This document shows, piece by piece, positions 26,544 through 36,014 of a stretch of 64,000 bases of DNA. A program made the position numbers and the translations under genes. The stretch comes from Bradyrhizobium hereditatis (GTDB taxonomy: Bacteria; Pseudomonadota; Alphaproteobacteria; Rhizobiales; Xanthobacteraceae), in assembly GCF_020329435.1 (NCBI RefSeq), contig NZ_JAGKJK010000005.1:91001-155000 (forward strand). Reading direction: 5' to 3'. Position 1 is the stretch's first letter. Each line of letters starts with the position of its first letter. The notes below the pieces were generated by a model that saw nothing but the letters and a program-made list of their open reading frames with translations, did no database searches and was not told where the DNA came from.

Positions 26544-27940
26544 GAATGCGCGGACCGTCGCATGGATCGGCCGGGATGGCGCAGGTGCAGCGTCGCCACA
26601 CTGCGTCTGCAACATTGCGGCCGGCTTCCCCCGTCTCTGGGCGCGTTGCGAACGCTGACGCGCTCGTCGAACTGATCGCGACCGGCCTGATGCTGCTGGC
26701 CGTCATAGCGACGTTCACGCTCTCGTCTTCCGTTCTCACCAACTGGAAAATCCATTACCTGACGCCGGGCGGTAACTTTTACGAAAAGCTGCACCCGGCA
26801 ACTTATTTCACGTTGCTCGCCTTCTCTCTGCTGCTGCTGCGCAGCCGCGGTCCAGTCGGCGAGCTCAATCGGATGTTCTCCGAATCGAAGCTGCTGCTCG
26901 CTTACCTGCTCTGCTGGCTGTTCCTCCTGATCCAGGTGTTCGTCCTCGAACGCCCGTTCACGGTGATCATCGACACGTTTCTGTTGCCGATCCTGATCGC
27001 CATGGTGATGTGGCAGTTGTCATCCGCGCAAAAACGCCCGCTGGTCTGGGCCATTCACCTGACGATCCTCGTGAACGTCGTGCTCGGATATTATGAGTAT
27101 TTCTCCGGTCATCGGCTGATCCCGTTGACGCTCGGTGACGTCGTGGTGGTCGGGGAATGGCGGTCCGCGGCGTTGCTTGGCCACCCGCTCACGGCATCCG
27201 GCATCGTCGGCGCCTACGTGCTGGCGCTGGTGCTTCGCCCGGCAATCTGCCCGCCGCTACTCGTGAGGCTGCCACTGATCGCGTTCTGTCTGGCCTCGCT
27301 GATGGCCTTTGGCGGCCGCACCTCGCTGGTCACGGTGCTCGCGATGATCGGGCTCCTCGGCGGATTCGAGGCGCTTCGCCTGATGCGTGGCAAGCGAACG
27401 CAGCTTCCTGCGGTAATCCTCGCCATCTGCGTGCTGTTTGCCGCCGGCGCCATCACCTTCGCGGCTCTCGATCTCGGCATTTTCGACAAGATGCTACTGC
27501 GTTTCTCATCCGACAAGGGCAGCGCGCTGGCGCGCTTCGCCACCTTCAACCTGCTCTCGCATTTCGACTGGCATGAGCTGATCCTTGGCCCCAATCCGGT
27601 CCGGGTGAATGCCCTGCAGTCGCAGCTCGGTCTCAACTACGGCATCGAAAATTTCTGGATCTCCTCCATCGTCCAGTTCGGCCTCGTCCATACCATCCTG
27701 ATGACGATCGGGCTGGTCTGCTTCTTCGTCGAATTGTTGCGCCGCTCCCACCACGCGGCATGGGCCATCATGGTGCTGATCGTTATCATCGCCGCGAGCT
27801 CCGTGAGCTTCTCATCGAAGAACATTCAGCTCGCGCAGTTCGTCATTCTCATTTCGGTCCTGCTACCGCGCGAGCAGCGGCGCGTTGCCGCGCCGGCGCA
27901 ATTCCGCCCGCCTGTCAGCTACCGGTCCGTTCCGGTCTAA
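26540..27940 (+). CDS. Polysaccharide polymerase (Wzy / O-antigen ligase-like)
   Basis: 466 aa; a GTG start overlaps the kinase stop, and an ATG lies two codons later. About 11-12 hydrophobic segments begin near residue 40, with a large loop between GIFDKMLLRFSSDKGSALARFATFNLLSHFDWHEL and the last helices. Topology and position (after the co-polymerase, before glycosyltransferases) fit the VpsF/Wzy group that joins lipid-linked repeat units in the periplasm. Sequence motifs of Wzy proteins are weak, so the assignment rests largely on context. Confidence 0.78.
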   Translation: MRMRGPSHGSAGMAQVQRRHTASATLRPASPVSGRVANADALVELIATGLMLLAVIATFTLSSSVLTNWKIHYLTPGGNFYEKLHPATYFTLLAFSLLLLRSRGPVGELNRMFSESKLLLAYLLCWLFLLIQVFVLERPFTVIIDTFLLPILIAMVMWQLSSAQKRPLVWAIHLTILVNVVLGYYEYFSGHRLIPLTLGDVVVVGEWRSAALLGHPLTASGIVGAYVLALVLRPAICPPLLVRLPLIAFCLASLMAFGGRTSLVTVLAMIGLLGGFEALRLMRGKRTQLPAVILAICVLFAAGAITFAALDLGIFDKMLLRFSSDKGSALARFATFNLLSHFDWHELILGPNPVRVNALQSQLGLNYGIENFWISSIVQFGLVHTILMTIGLVCFFVELLRRSHHAAWAIMVLIVIIAASSVSFSSKNIQLAQFVILISVLLPREQRRVAAPAQFRPPVSYRSVPV

Positions 27941-27956
27941 CTCGGGATTTCATTCT

Positions 27957-29030
27957 ATGACTATCTATGTCGATAACACTCATCTTGGACGTCACGTCAC
28001 CGGACTGGAGCGCATTACGCTGGAGCTGTTCTCAGCCGCGGCGCTGGCGCCGCTCGACATCGTTCCGGTGACGGCGCGCGGTCTGCGCCAGATGCTGACG
28101 ACGCAGACCTTTGGCTTGCCGATGCGGCTGGCGGTTTCGTCCTCCGTCCTGCTGTGCCCCGGCTTTCCGCCAAGCCCGCTGCTGCGGCCATTTGCATCAC
28201 GGGTGCTGCCCTACATCCACGATGATTTCCTGATCACGCGCCGCGCCGAACTCAACATGCGGGCGCGGCTCTATATGGCCGGGCCGTTCAAGCTGGCGCT
28301 GCGCCACTACCCGCGGTTCCTGGCCAATTCAGGCGACACACGGCGCAAGCTTGCCGCGCATTGCCGGTCCGACGCCGAAGTGACGCTTTATCGGCCCGCG
28401 GTCCGCAACGTGTTTGGCCTTGACAACGGGCAACGGAGCGCGCGGGACGTACAACCCCAGCCGCTTCGGCTGATCGCGCTCGGCACGGTCGAGCCGCGCA
28501 AGAATTTTGCAGCCGCAGCAAAAATCCTCACCGCGCTGCGCATGCAGGGATTTCCGGACGCGACATTGGACATCGTCGGCAGGCCGGGCTGGGGCGGCGA
28601 CTGGCAAGCCCTTGAGGGCCAGCCGGGCGTTACGCTGCACGGATACCAGTCTGCCGACCGGGTCAATCAGTTGCTCGACGCGGCCGACCTGTTCATCTGC
28701 ACCTCCCATGACGAGGGCCTGGGCCTTCCCCTTTTGGAGGCGCAGTATGCCGGCCTCCCGATCATCGCGCCCGACGCCGCTATCTTCCGCGAGGTGCTCG
28801 GCGATTCCGGCATCCACATCGATACCGCCGATCCCGCTTCCGCGGCCGCGCGCATCGCAGCCGCGCTGTCGGACCAGGACTGGCGCGCCCGCTATGTGGC
28901 GCTTGCCGAACGTAATCTGGCGCGCTGGAACGAGCTGGCGCGCGGCGACCGCGAGAATGTCATCAGCCTGATCGCTCGTCTTGCTCAACCTCGCGAAGGC
29001 GTGAGCCCGGAGTACCGCCGTCTTGCATGA
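27957..29030 (+). CDS. Glycosyltransferase family 4
   Basis: 357 aa from MTIYVDNTHLGRHVTGLERI; the open frame upstream to 27885 overlaps the polymerase gene and is non-homologous. The N-terminal domain begins with the glycine-containing acceptor loop. The C-terminal GT1 domain has GTVEPRKNFAAAAKIL and the donor-phosphate/E-x7-E motif HDEGLGLPLLEAQYAG. It is a retaining, GT-B fold cytosolic enzyme that would add one sugar to the lipid-linked repeat unit. The stop region overlaps the TTG start of the next gene. Confidence 0.9.
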   Translation: MTIYVDNTHLGRHVTGLERITLELFSAAALAPLDIVPVTARGLRQMLTTQTFGLPMRLAVSSSVLLCPGFPPSPLLRPFASRVLPYIHDDFLITRRAELNMRARLYMAGPFKLALRHYPRFLANSGDTRRKLAAHCRSDAEVTLYRPAVRNVFGLDNGQRSARDVQPQPLRLIALGTVEPRKNFAAAAKILTALRMQGFPDATLDIVGRPGWGGDWQALEGQPGVTLHGYQSADRVNQLLDAADLFICTSHDEGLGLPLLEAQYAGLPIIAPDAAIFREVLGDSGIHIDTADPASAAARIAAALSDQDWRARYVALAERNLARWNELARGDRENVISLIARLAQPREGVSPEYRRLA

Positions 29031-30129
29031 CACCGGCACCACAAGGCATCAGGATGGCTTGCGGATCATTGCCGCTGGCGCTGTCGTGGTCCTTCACTAT
29101 TCCGATTACTTCAAGGACGTGCCCGTCGGCCGTTTCATGGTCGCGTACACCTGGCATTTCAACCTGTTCGTCGACCTGTTCTTTATCGTCTCGGGCTTCG
29201 TCATCGCCCGCCAATATTTCGGCCGCGTCAATGGTTCTTCATCGATCGGCCGCTTCATCTGGCGTCGCCTCGCCCGCATCTATCCGCTGCATCTCGCGAC
29301 GCTTGCCTTCTATGTGGCGCTAGCCGGCGCGCTTCATTTCGGCGCGGCGCGCACCGACAATCCGGCCCGCTACCCGCTTTCCGACGTCCCTTCGCAATTG
29401 CTGCTGCTTCACGCGTTCGTCGGGGAGCGCCTGACCTTCAACTTCCCGAGCTGGTCGCTCTCGGCGGAGATGTTCTGCTATCTGCTGTTCCCGGTTCTTG
29501 CGCTTCTCGCGCATCGTCGCAAAGAGGCCATCATCGCGCTTGTGATCGTCACCGCGCTCGCCAACTCGCTGTGGGCTTGGGCGATAGGAACGACGCCTTG
29601 GGCCGACTGGATCAACCAGGGCGGCGGCTTCAGAGCGCTGCCGGCCTTCAGCCTAGGCATGGCCTGCCATCTGTTTCGTGACCGGATCGCGCGCTGGCCT
29701 ACGATTCCCGGCGCACTGGCCGCATCGCTGGCGGCGTTTATCGTGTTCGGCTCGCTACTGCCGACAATGGCCGCGCTGCTTGCGATCTACGCCATCGCAC
29801 TGCTTGCCATTCAGGCCGATTGCGCGGGACGCGAGACACAGCTGTCGCGGCTCGGCTTCGATCGCTGGGCACCGCTGACCTTTTCCTGCTACATGCTGCA
29901 TATTCCGGTGGCGACGGTGGTCATCACCTTCGGATCGCGCCTGCTTTCCCTGTCGCCGAATCAGCGGCTGATCCTTGCGCCGGTCGCGGTCATCGTCCTC
30001 GCCTTCGCGAGCGTGATTTCACTGCGCAACTTCGAAACACCGCTGCGGCGATATCTAACCGAGGCATACGACCGCCGCTCTATGAGGCCGGCGCCGGCCC
30101 CCGCGATCTCGCGGCAGGAGAGCCCATGA
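29023..30129 (+). CDS. Acyltransferase 3 family membrane protein (first of two)
   Basis: 368 aa. The frame opens with TTG at 29023, overlapping the glycosyltransferase stop; the nearby ATG at 29027 is in another frame. The N-terminal motif DGLRIIAAGAVVVLHYSDY carries the family's conserved His (H in VVVLHY), then the NLFVDLFFIVSGFVIARQY segment and the RRLARIYPLHL motif. About ten membrane segments. The OafA/YrhL-type family transfers acetyl or other acyl groups to sugars across the membrane. Probably O-acylates the repeat unit. Confidence 0.9.
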   Translation: MHDTGTTRHQDGLRIIAAGAVVVLHYSDYFKDVPVGRFMVAYTWHFNLFVDLFFIVSGFVIARQYFGRVNGSSSIGRFIWRRLARIYPLHLATLAFYVALAGALHFGAARTDNPARYPLSDVPSQLLLLHAFVGERLTFNFPSWSLSAEMFCYLLFPVLALLAHRRKEAIIALVIVTALANSLWAWAIGTTPWADWINQGGGFRALPAFSLGMACHLFRDRIARWPTIPGALAASLAAFIVFGSLLPTMAALLAIYAIALLAIQADCAGRETQLSRLGFDRWAPLTFSCYMLHIPVATVVITFGSRLLSLSPNQRLILAPVAVIVLAFASVISLRNFETPLRRYLTEAYDRRSMRPAPAPAISRQESP

Positions 30130-31181
30130 TGACGATCGTCGAGCGCCTATCGGCCGGCACGCCGCCCCTGAGCGTTGCGCATGCGTCGGCAAGAAGCCGC
30201 GACGGCGTCGTCGATGCGATGCGCGGCATCGCCATCCTGATGGTGATCGGAATCCATTCACTGCCGCAGCCGCTCGATGCGGTCTGGGCGAAATCGCTCG
30301 ACGCGGTACTGCGGCCTTGCGTGCCGGTGTTCCTGTTCGTATCAGGATATCTGACGGCGCTTTCCGGTCGCGTACCGCTTGCGAAACGGCTAAAGGCGGC
30401 GTTGATCCCCTACCTCATTGCCTTCGCCGCCGCCTATGGCTACATGGCGCTGCATAATCCGGCGATGGATCACCGTATTGGCACGACGCTGGCGCGGTTC
30501 ACCCTCGGATATGTTTTTGTCTATTACTATGTCTTCGTCTATGTCTGCTGCACGCTCGGCCTGTGGCTCGTGTTTGCGGCTGGCGGGACAAGGGAGCCGG
30601 AGTCAAGAAAGCGTATCGCGACGCTGCTGATACTTGCGATCGGCTGCGGCCTGATTGCCGGGAGCTACCTCGACCCGGCGATGTCCAGGTTCGGCGCCTC
30701 GGACGCCCTGCTCGACGAAGTTCGTATGCGCGATATTCCCTTCTGGTTCTCGTTCGTCGCGCTTGGCGCGCTGACTGCGATGTTCGCCGACCTGACCGAT
30801 CAGAACATCCGCCGCGCGCTTCTTGGCGCGATGCTGGCGGCCTACCTGCTTTATGCTGTCGTGCGCATTCTAGGTCTCGGCGACGCCGCCACCTACGATT
30901 CGATGGCGTTTTTCTGCTATGCCGCGCTGTTCTGCGTTTCACTGTTCGCCTTCCAGCCGAGCTCAGCGCTGCTTGGTTGGATCGGGTCGGGCAGCTATTT
31001 CATCTATCTCTGGCACATCTTTGTCATCATGGCGTTGCGCGATCACACCTGGCTGCGCCAGCTCGGCGGCGTTGCCAATTTTGCCATCGCCTTCGGTTTG
31101 ACCGCGCTTGTCAGCGGCGCCGCGCTGCTGGCCGTCCGGCAGCTGGCCTCGCCCCGCCTGTGCCGCTGGTTGGGGGCCTAA
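30126..31181 (+). CDS. Acyltransferase 3 family membrane protein (second of two)
   Basis: 351 aa from ATG 30126, overlapping the previous stop as ATGA. The N-terminus DAMRGIAILMVIGIHSLPQP carries the conserved His. Nine or ten membrane helices follow, including VPVFLFVSGYL and GSGSYFIYLWHIFVIMAL. It differs clearly from its neighbour in sequence, so the two probably attach acyl groups at different positions or to different residues. Second polymer-decorating enzyme of the locus. Confidence 0.88.
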   Translation: MMTIVERLSAGTPPLSVAHASARSRDGVVDAMRGIAILMVIGIHSLPQPLDAVWAKSLDAVLRPCVPVFLFVSGYLTALSGRVPLAKRLKAALIPYLIAFAAAYGYMALHNPAMDHRIGTTLARFTLGYVFVYYYVFVYVCCTLGLWLVFAAGGTREPESRKRIATLLILAIGCGLIAGSYLDPAMSRFGASDALLDEVRMRDIPFWFSFVALGALTAMFADLTDQNIRRALLGAMLAAYLLYAVVRILGLGDAATYDSMAFFCYAALFCVSLFAFQPSSALLGWIGSGSYFIYLWHIFVIMALRDHTWLRQLGGVANFAIAFGLTALVSGAALLAVRQLASPRLCRWLGA

Positions 31182-31183
31182 AA

Positions 31184-32623
31184 ATGCTGCTGAAGCACAC
31201 CCTGCTCTATCTGCCCGCACAATTCGTCGGACCGCTGTTCCAGCTGCTGGCGATGATCGTATGGACGCATGTCGTCAATGAGCACACGCTCGGCATCATC
31301 ACGCTGATCACCGCCACGCACGAACTGCTGCAGATCGGCTTTCTGGCCTGGTGGTCGCAGTACGCGCTGCGTTTCCTCGGCCGCTATCAGGATGCCAGCG
31401 ACGCGCTCCGGTTCTATCGCACCGAGAATGCGGTTCTGCTGGCATCGGTTTTGCTGCAAAGCGCGGCCGCCATCGGCATTCTTCTTCTGGTCATCGCGCC
31501 CGACGCGAGGACCGGTCTTCTGCTTGCCAGTGTCGCCTATGTGATCACCCGATCCCTCAACCTTTATATCGGTGAGCGCGCCCGCGCGCAGCAGCAGATC
31601 CGGGTCTACACGATCCAGCAGGTGTTCGGACCATCGGTCGGATTTGTCGCAGGCCTCGCGTTGATCTGGATATTCGGCCAATCGGCCGAGTGGCCACTCG
31701 CCGGCTATGCCATGGCGCAGTTGATCGCCGTGCTAATCGTTCTGCCGCGACTCCACTGCGGCTACAGGCTTTGGCCGGTCGATCGGGAGATCGTAGTCCA
31801 TGCGCTGCGCTACGGCCTTCCGCTGATCGTCGGCGGTGCACTCGGCTGGGTCGGCCTCAATGCGTCGCGTTTCATCGTCAACGAACTTTCGGGCGTTGCC
31901 GCCGCCGGACTGTTCGCGGTCGGCTATGGCCTTGGCCAGCGCGCCGCGGCAGTCGCGGCCATGCTGGTGACGGCGGCGGCGTTTCCACTGGCGGTGAAAA
32001 GCATGGAGCAAGACGGCCAACAGGCCGGCATGCGCCAACTCTCCAACAATAGCGCGCTGCTTGTCGCGATCCTGGCGCCTAGCCTTGCCGGCATCGTCAT
32101 GCTGCGGACGGAGATCGTGCATCTGTTGATCGCTGTACCCTTTCAAGCGGTGACGCTCGCGATCCTTCCGCTCTCCACGCTCGCCGGCGCGATCCGCAAC
32201 CTGCGCGCCCATTTCGGCGACCAAGTATTTCTCCTGCAGAACCGCACGCGCTGGATGATGGCGATTGCGGCGATCGACGCGGCAGCGACCGTCGTGCTGA
32301 GCGCGCTCTTCCTGCCGCGTTGGGGACTGGCCGGAGTTGCCGGTGCCACGGTGCTGGCGGCGCTTGCCGCCGCGAGTGTCAGCTTTTCGATCGGGTTTAC
32401 GCGGTTCGGCCTGCGCCTTCCCGTCGGCCATCTCATTCGCATCGCGATCGCGACGATCGCGATGTCGGCGCTGCTGCGGATCTTTCCGTCGGCGCTCACG
32501 ATTCCTATCCTGGCGGTCCATGTCGCCGCAGGCGCCGCCGCATACTTCGCGGCGCTTGCCCTGCTCTACGCACCGACGCTGGTGCGGATGCTCCGCCCAC
32601 GCCCCCAGCATTCGGGGGCATGA
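31184..32623 (+). CDS. Polysaccharide flippase (Wzx / MATE-like exporter)
   Basis: 479 aa from MLLKHTLLYLPAQFVGPLFQ, two bases after the previous stop. About twelve hydrophobic helices in two halves, with the N-terminal signature of lipopolysaccharide/polysaccharide export proteins (LPAQFVGPLFQLLAMIVW) and GLPLIVGGALGWVGLNASRFIVNEL at the start of the second half. It would flip undecaprenyl-PP-linked repeat units to the periplasm for the polymerase at 26540. Last gene of the run of overlapping plus-strand genes before the minus-strand GH10 gene. Confidence 0.9.
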   Translation: MLLKHTLLYLPAQFVGPLFQLLAMIVWTHVVNEHTLGIITLITATHELLQIGFLAWWSQYALRFLGRYQDASDALRFYRTENAVLLASVLLQSAAAIGILLLVIAPDARTGLLLASVAYVITRSLNLYIGERARAQQQIRVYTIQQVFGPSVGFVAGLALIWIFGQSAEWPLAGYAMAQLIAVLIVLPRLHCGYRLWPVDREIVVHALRYGLPLIVGGALGWVGLNASRFIVNELSGVAAAGLFAVGYGLGQRAAAVAAMLVTAAAFPLAVKSMEQDGQQAGMRQLSNNSALLVAILAPSLAGIVMLRTEIVHLLIAVPFQAVTLAILPLSTLAGAIRNLRAHFGDQVFLLQNRTRWMMAIAAIDAAATVVLSALFLPRWGLAGVAGATVLAALAAASVSFSIGFTRFGLRLPVGHLIRIAIATIAMSALLRIFPSALTIPILAVHVAAGAAAYFAALALLYAPTLVRMLRPRPQHSGA

Positions 32624-32646
32624 GCGCCTTTGGCACGATCTGGCAC

Positions 32647-33747
32647 CTAGGACTTCCTGACATTCTCGAACGCGCGCGCCATTGCGAACCAGAGCGGCTT
32701 CTTCTGCATCGATGAATCAAACGGCAGCGGCCGTGGCAGGCGCTGCGCCAGAGGATCCTTCTTCTTCGCCGCATCGGTATAGAACGAATAGTTGTCGGCC
32801 AGTTCCCAGGCGATCACCACCTTGACCGCGGGAACGCGCAGCGCGTTCTTCAGATATTTCTCGGCCGTCTCCGCAATCATGGCATCGCGGGTCGCTATGT
32901 CGTCCGGGAAGGTGTCGTCACGCACGTCGAATTCGGTCAGATAGATATCGACGCCGCGTGCGGCGAGCGCGTGAAGGAATTCGGCAAAGCGTCCGGGGTC
33001 GTGCGGATAGCGCGGCTGCAGGTGGCTCTGCAGTCCGACGGCATGCAGCGGCACGCCGGCATGTTTCAGTTCATCGACCAGCTGCAGCAAGCCGCGGCGA
33101 ACCGCGAGGCCGACGTCGTCGTCGCGCTCACTCTGGGCTTCGTTGAGAACCAATTTGGTCGTGCGATCGACCGCCGCCACCCGCTCGAACGCGCGGCGCA
33201 CATAGCCGGTACCGAACGTCTCGTACCACGGACCGAGTCGGTAACCGCCGGGCGCCTTGTGCCCCGGCCAGAACGGTTCGTTGACAACATCCCATGAGTG
33301 CAACTTGCCGACATAACGGGCAGCCACTTCGTCGATATAGGAATCGAAAAACCGCTCACGCTCGGCGCTGCTCATGCTCTTGATCCATTGCGGAACCCAT
33401 TCGTTCCAGATCAGGCAATGGCCGCGCATCGGAAGCTTGTTGCCTGCACAAAATTGCAGCAGACGATCCGCGCTCTCGAATCGTTTCGGCCCCGGCTGCG
33501 GCGCGATGGTTCCCATTTTCATCGCCACATCCGTGGTCACGATGCGCGTCTGCGTCTGATAGAGCTCGCGATAGGCGCGGTCCTTGTCGATAACAGGCCC
33601 CGCCGCCGCGCCGAACAGGATTCCATTGCGGGCCGCAATCGCGCCGAGACTCTGCGCTGGCTGCGCGGCGAACACCTTGTTCTCGCATGGCGCAACACTT
33701 GCTCCCGCGATGAGAGCGAGTGCGCTTCGCCTCGACCACTGCTGCAT
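32647..33747 (-). CDS. GH10 family glycosidase (endo-xylanase-like), Tat-exported
   Basis: 366 aa. The N-terminus has a twin-arginine signal (SRRSALALIAGASVA, cleavage near VFAAQ). The GH10 (beta/alpha)8 barrel shows the acid/base E157 in SWDVVNEPF and the nucleophile E272 in IYLTEFDVRDD, plus HCLIWNEWVPQW and the ending VIAWELADNYSF. GH10 enzymes hydrolyse beta-1,4-xylan and similar chains by a retaining mechanism. Here the gene lies on the opposite strand inside the polysaccharide locus, so I infer that it trims or releases the locus's own polymer in the periplasm rather than degrading plant xylan. Confidence 0.92.
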   Translation of the reverse strand: MQQWSRRSALALIAGASVAPCENKVFAAQPAQSLGAIAARNGILFGAAAGPVIDKDRAYRELYQTQTRIVTTDVAMKMGTIAPQPGPKRFESADRLLQFCAGNKLPMRGHCLIWNEWVPQWIKSMSSAERERFFDSYIDEVAARYVGKLHSWDVVNEPFWPGHKAPGGYRLGPWYETFGTGYVRRAFERVAAVDRTTKLVLNEAQSERDDDVGLAVRRGLLQLVDELKHAGVPLHAVGLQSHLQPRYPHDPGRFAEFLHALAARGVDIYLTEFDVRDDTFPDDIATRDAMIAETAEKYLKNALRVPAVKVVIAWELADNYSFYTDAAKKKDPLAQRLPRPLPFDSSMQKKPLWFAMARAFENVRKS

Positions 33748-33945
33748 AGCTGATCTCCATCATGTGAATGCTTCGTCGCCATGTGCCGACATTCGCAATG
33801 CGACATCGCCATCGTTGCGACGCATTAGTTCGATTTCGTGACGATGCTGGTCGAGAAGTTTGGCGCGTAGTTCCAAAGCGACGAGCAACGTCGATGCTTC
33901 AAACGTGAATGCGTCTCTCTTTCAAATCATCATCAGGAGATCGAC

Positions 33946-34740
33946 TTGTCGGAACCGCAAGCGCAGTTGCAACCAAGCCTCACAGTCGACGGCATAACCA
34001 TCAATGTTCCCACACTTCCGGAAGCGGTCTCGTCAATCGTGTCAGCCGCGCAACATGGCGACAACTTCAGCGTCTGCACGCTCAATCTCGATCACGTCGT
34101 GCAATTGCAGCAACACGCCAACTTTCGCGCCGCTTATCGTCGTGCCCGATTTGTCACAGCTGACGGGTTCCCGATCGTCGTGCTGAGTCGCCTCATGGGC
34201 ACGCGAATCGAGCGAACGACCGGCGCCGATCTCGTCGAGCCGGTCTGCGCCGAGGCGCGCAAGAAAGGACTCTCCGTCTTTCTGTTGGGTGCAAACGATC
34301 GCACCCTGCAAGTGACAGCGCAGCGTTTGTCGGAGCGATTCAAGGGATTGCAGATCGCAGGACGCTTTGCGCCTGGACCCGGGTTTGATCCCTATTCCAG
34401 TGAAGCCGATACAGCAATCGAAAGGATTCGCGCCTCGGGCGCCAAACTCTGCTTCGTGGCGCTCGGCGCGCCACGGCAAGAACTGTTCGCGGCACGATGT
34501 CTCGACGAGCTGAATGGAACAGGCGTGTTGTGCATCGGAGCTGCGCTCGATTTCATCGCCGGCACACAAAGCCGCGCGCCGTCAATTGCGCGCAAGACAG
34601 GGCTTGAATGGGCGTGGCGCATGCTGCGCGAGCCGCGGCGGCTCGGCCCCCGCTATATCAAATGCGTGACGGTTGTTCCGCGTCTCGTCGCACGAACCAT
34701 TCCGCAAATCGTCCAGGCACGCATGAGGAAAGCGGCATGA
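33946..34740 (+). CDS. WecB/TagA/CpsF family glycosyltransferase (GT26)
   Basis: 264 aa from a TTG start placed 8 nt after AGGAG, which decides the start. The family core is intact: TLNLDHVVQLQQHANFRAAY, then ADGFPIVVLSR, RTTGADLVEPVC, FLLGAN, and LCFVALGAPRQELFA. These enzymes transfer ManNAc, Glc or GlcA to a lipid-linked sugar (for example GumM adds GlcA in xanthan). With UDP-GlcA made by the same locus, a GlcA transferase is possible. It begins a plus-strand operon of three glycosyltransferases joined by stop/start overlaps. Confidence 0.92.
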   Translation: MSEPQAQLQPSLTVDGITINVPTLPEAVSSIVSAAQHGDNFSVCTLNLDHVVQLQQHANFRAAYRRARFVTADGFPIVVLSRLMGTRIERTTGADLVEPVCAEARKKGLSVFLLGANDRTLQVTAQRLSERFKGLQIAGRFAPGPGFDPYSSEADTAIERIRASGAKLCFVALGAPRQELFAARCLDELNGTGVLCIGAALDFIAGTQSRAPSIARKTGLEWAWRMLREPRRLGPRYIKCVTVVPRLVARTIPQIVQARMRKAA

Positions 34741-36014
34741 CTTCAACTTTGACCCTCGCGCTACGGGCGCGCAACGCCAACCGGATCAAGCCGCGTTATC
34801 AGATTTGCCTGATCCATCCCTTCGACCCCCGCGGCGAGAAGGTCGGCGGGCTCGAAACATACATCCGCGACTTCATAACCTTCCATCCTACCGATACCGA
34901 TATTCTCTTCATCGGCGTCGACTCCACGGGCGAGCTGGAGCTGGGACAGCTTCATCGCCTGACCTTCCGCGGCCGCGGCTTCGACTTTCTTCCCATCCTG
35001 CATTATTCGGACCAGCAGGCGCGCGAAGCGGCGCGCACGATTCGCTCGTCGCTGACCGGACAATTCTTCATGGCGCTGCTTCGCCATTTCGGCACGATCG
35101 CAAAGCTGATCCGCGCCAGACGATGTTCGGTCGATCTGCGTCGGGTCGAGTTTTCCTGGCTGCCGGCGATCCTGCGGCTTCCCTTCGTGCAGATGCTTCA
35201 CGGCGAGGGTGCGCCGAAACTGCAGATGGATTCGCTCTTGCGGAAATACGCCTTCGTCCACAATACCGGCGAACGATTTGCCGTTGCCATGAGCGAAAAA
35301 TTCCTGTGCGTCAATCCGTTCATCACCGAGCGGCTGCAGCAGACCTATCCGCGCCGCAAGGACAAGATCGATACGCTGTGGACGTGGGTCAACACGGATA
35401 TCTTCAAGCCGCAGGTCTGGCCGCTGGAGTCTTCCCCGTTCCGGGTCGTGTTCGCAGGAAGGCTGGATGAGTTTAAGGATCCGCCGCTGATGTTCCACAC
35501 CATCGATCGTCTACGGCGGCGATTGAACGGCGACGTGAGGTTTCACTATATCGGCACCAGCGATCCGCATCGGTTCGCTGAATTCGCCGCCATCGAAGAC
35601 ATCACCGTTCGCCACGGCTTCAAGGATGCTGCCGGAATGGCGGAGACGTTGGCCAGCGCGCACGCCGGCATCCTGACGTCAGAATTCGAAGGCATGCCGC
35701 GCTGCGTGCTCGAGACGCTAGCCGTCGGCCGTCCCGTCGTCGCCATGCACCTGCCACAGCTCGAATCCGTCATTCGCCCCGCCGTCAGCGGCTATCTGGT
35801 GGAACGCAACGGCAGTCGCGAGGACATGGTGGACGCGCTGGTGCAACGGTTCATCGATGTCAGGGATGGCATCGAGATGGGGACGATGAATCCGGTACAC
35901 GTCGCCGAAACCATCAGATCATTTACCCCAAGCACCCAGCTCGCGCGGGTCTATCGTTACCACCAGGAAATTCAGGATGCGCGCGGACTTGCCGCTGCGG
36001 CGCCGACCTATTGA
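34737..36014 (+). CDS. Glycosyltransferase family 4
   Basis: 425 aa from ATG 34737, overlapping the previous stop as ATGA. The N-terminus has ICLIHPFDPRGEKVGGLETYI, typical of GT4 with the GG acceptor loop. The C-terminal domain has VVFAGRLDEFKDPPLM and the E-x7-E motif SEFEGMPRCVLETLAVG. Cytosolic retaining glycosyltransferase for repeat-unit assembly. It resembles its downstream neighbour in architecture but not closely in sequence. Specificity cannot be read from the motifs. Confidence 0.9.
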   Translation: MTSTLTLALRARNANRIKPRYQICLIHPFDPRGEKVGGLETYIRDFITFHPTDTDILFIGVDSTGELELGQLHRLTFRGRGFDFLPILHYSDQQAREAARTIRSSLTGQFFMALLRHFGTIAKLIRARRCSVDLRRVEFSWLPAILRLPFVQMLHGEGAPKLQMDSLLRKYAFVHNTGERFAVAMSEKFLCVNPFITERLQQTYPRRKDKIDTLWTWVNTDIFKPQVWPLESSPFRVVFAGRLDEFKDPPLMFHTIDRLRRRLNGDVRFHYIGTSDPHRFAEFAAIEDITVRHGFKDAAGMAETLASAHAGILTSEFEGMPRCVLETLAVGRPVVAMHLPQLESVIRPAVSGYLVERNGSREDMVDALVQRFIDVRDGIEMGTMNPVHVAETIRSFTPSTQLARVYRYHQEIQDARGLAAAAPTY

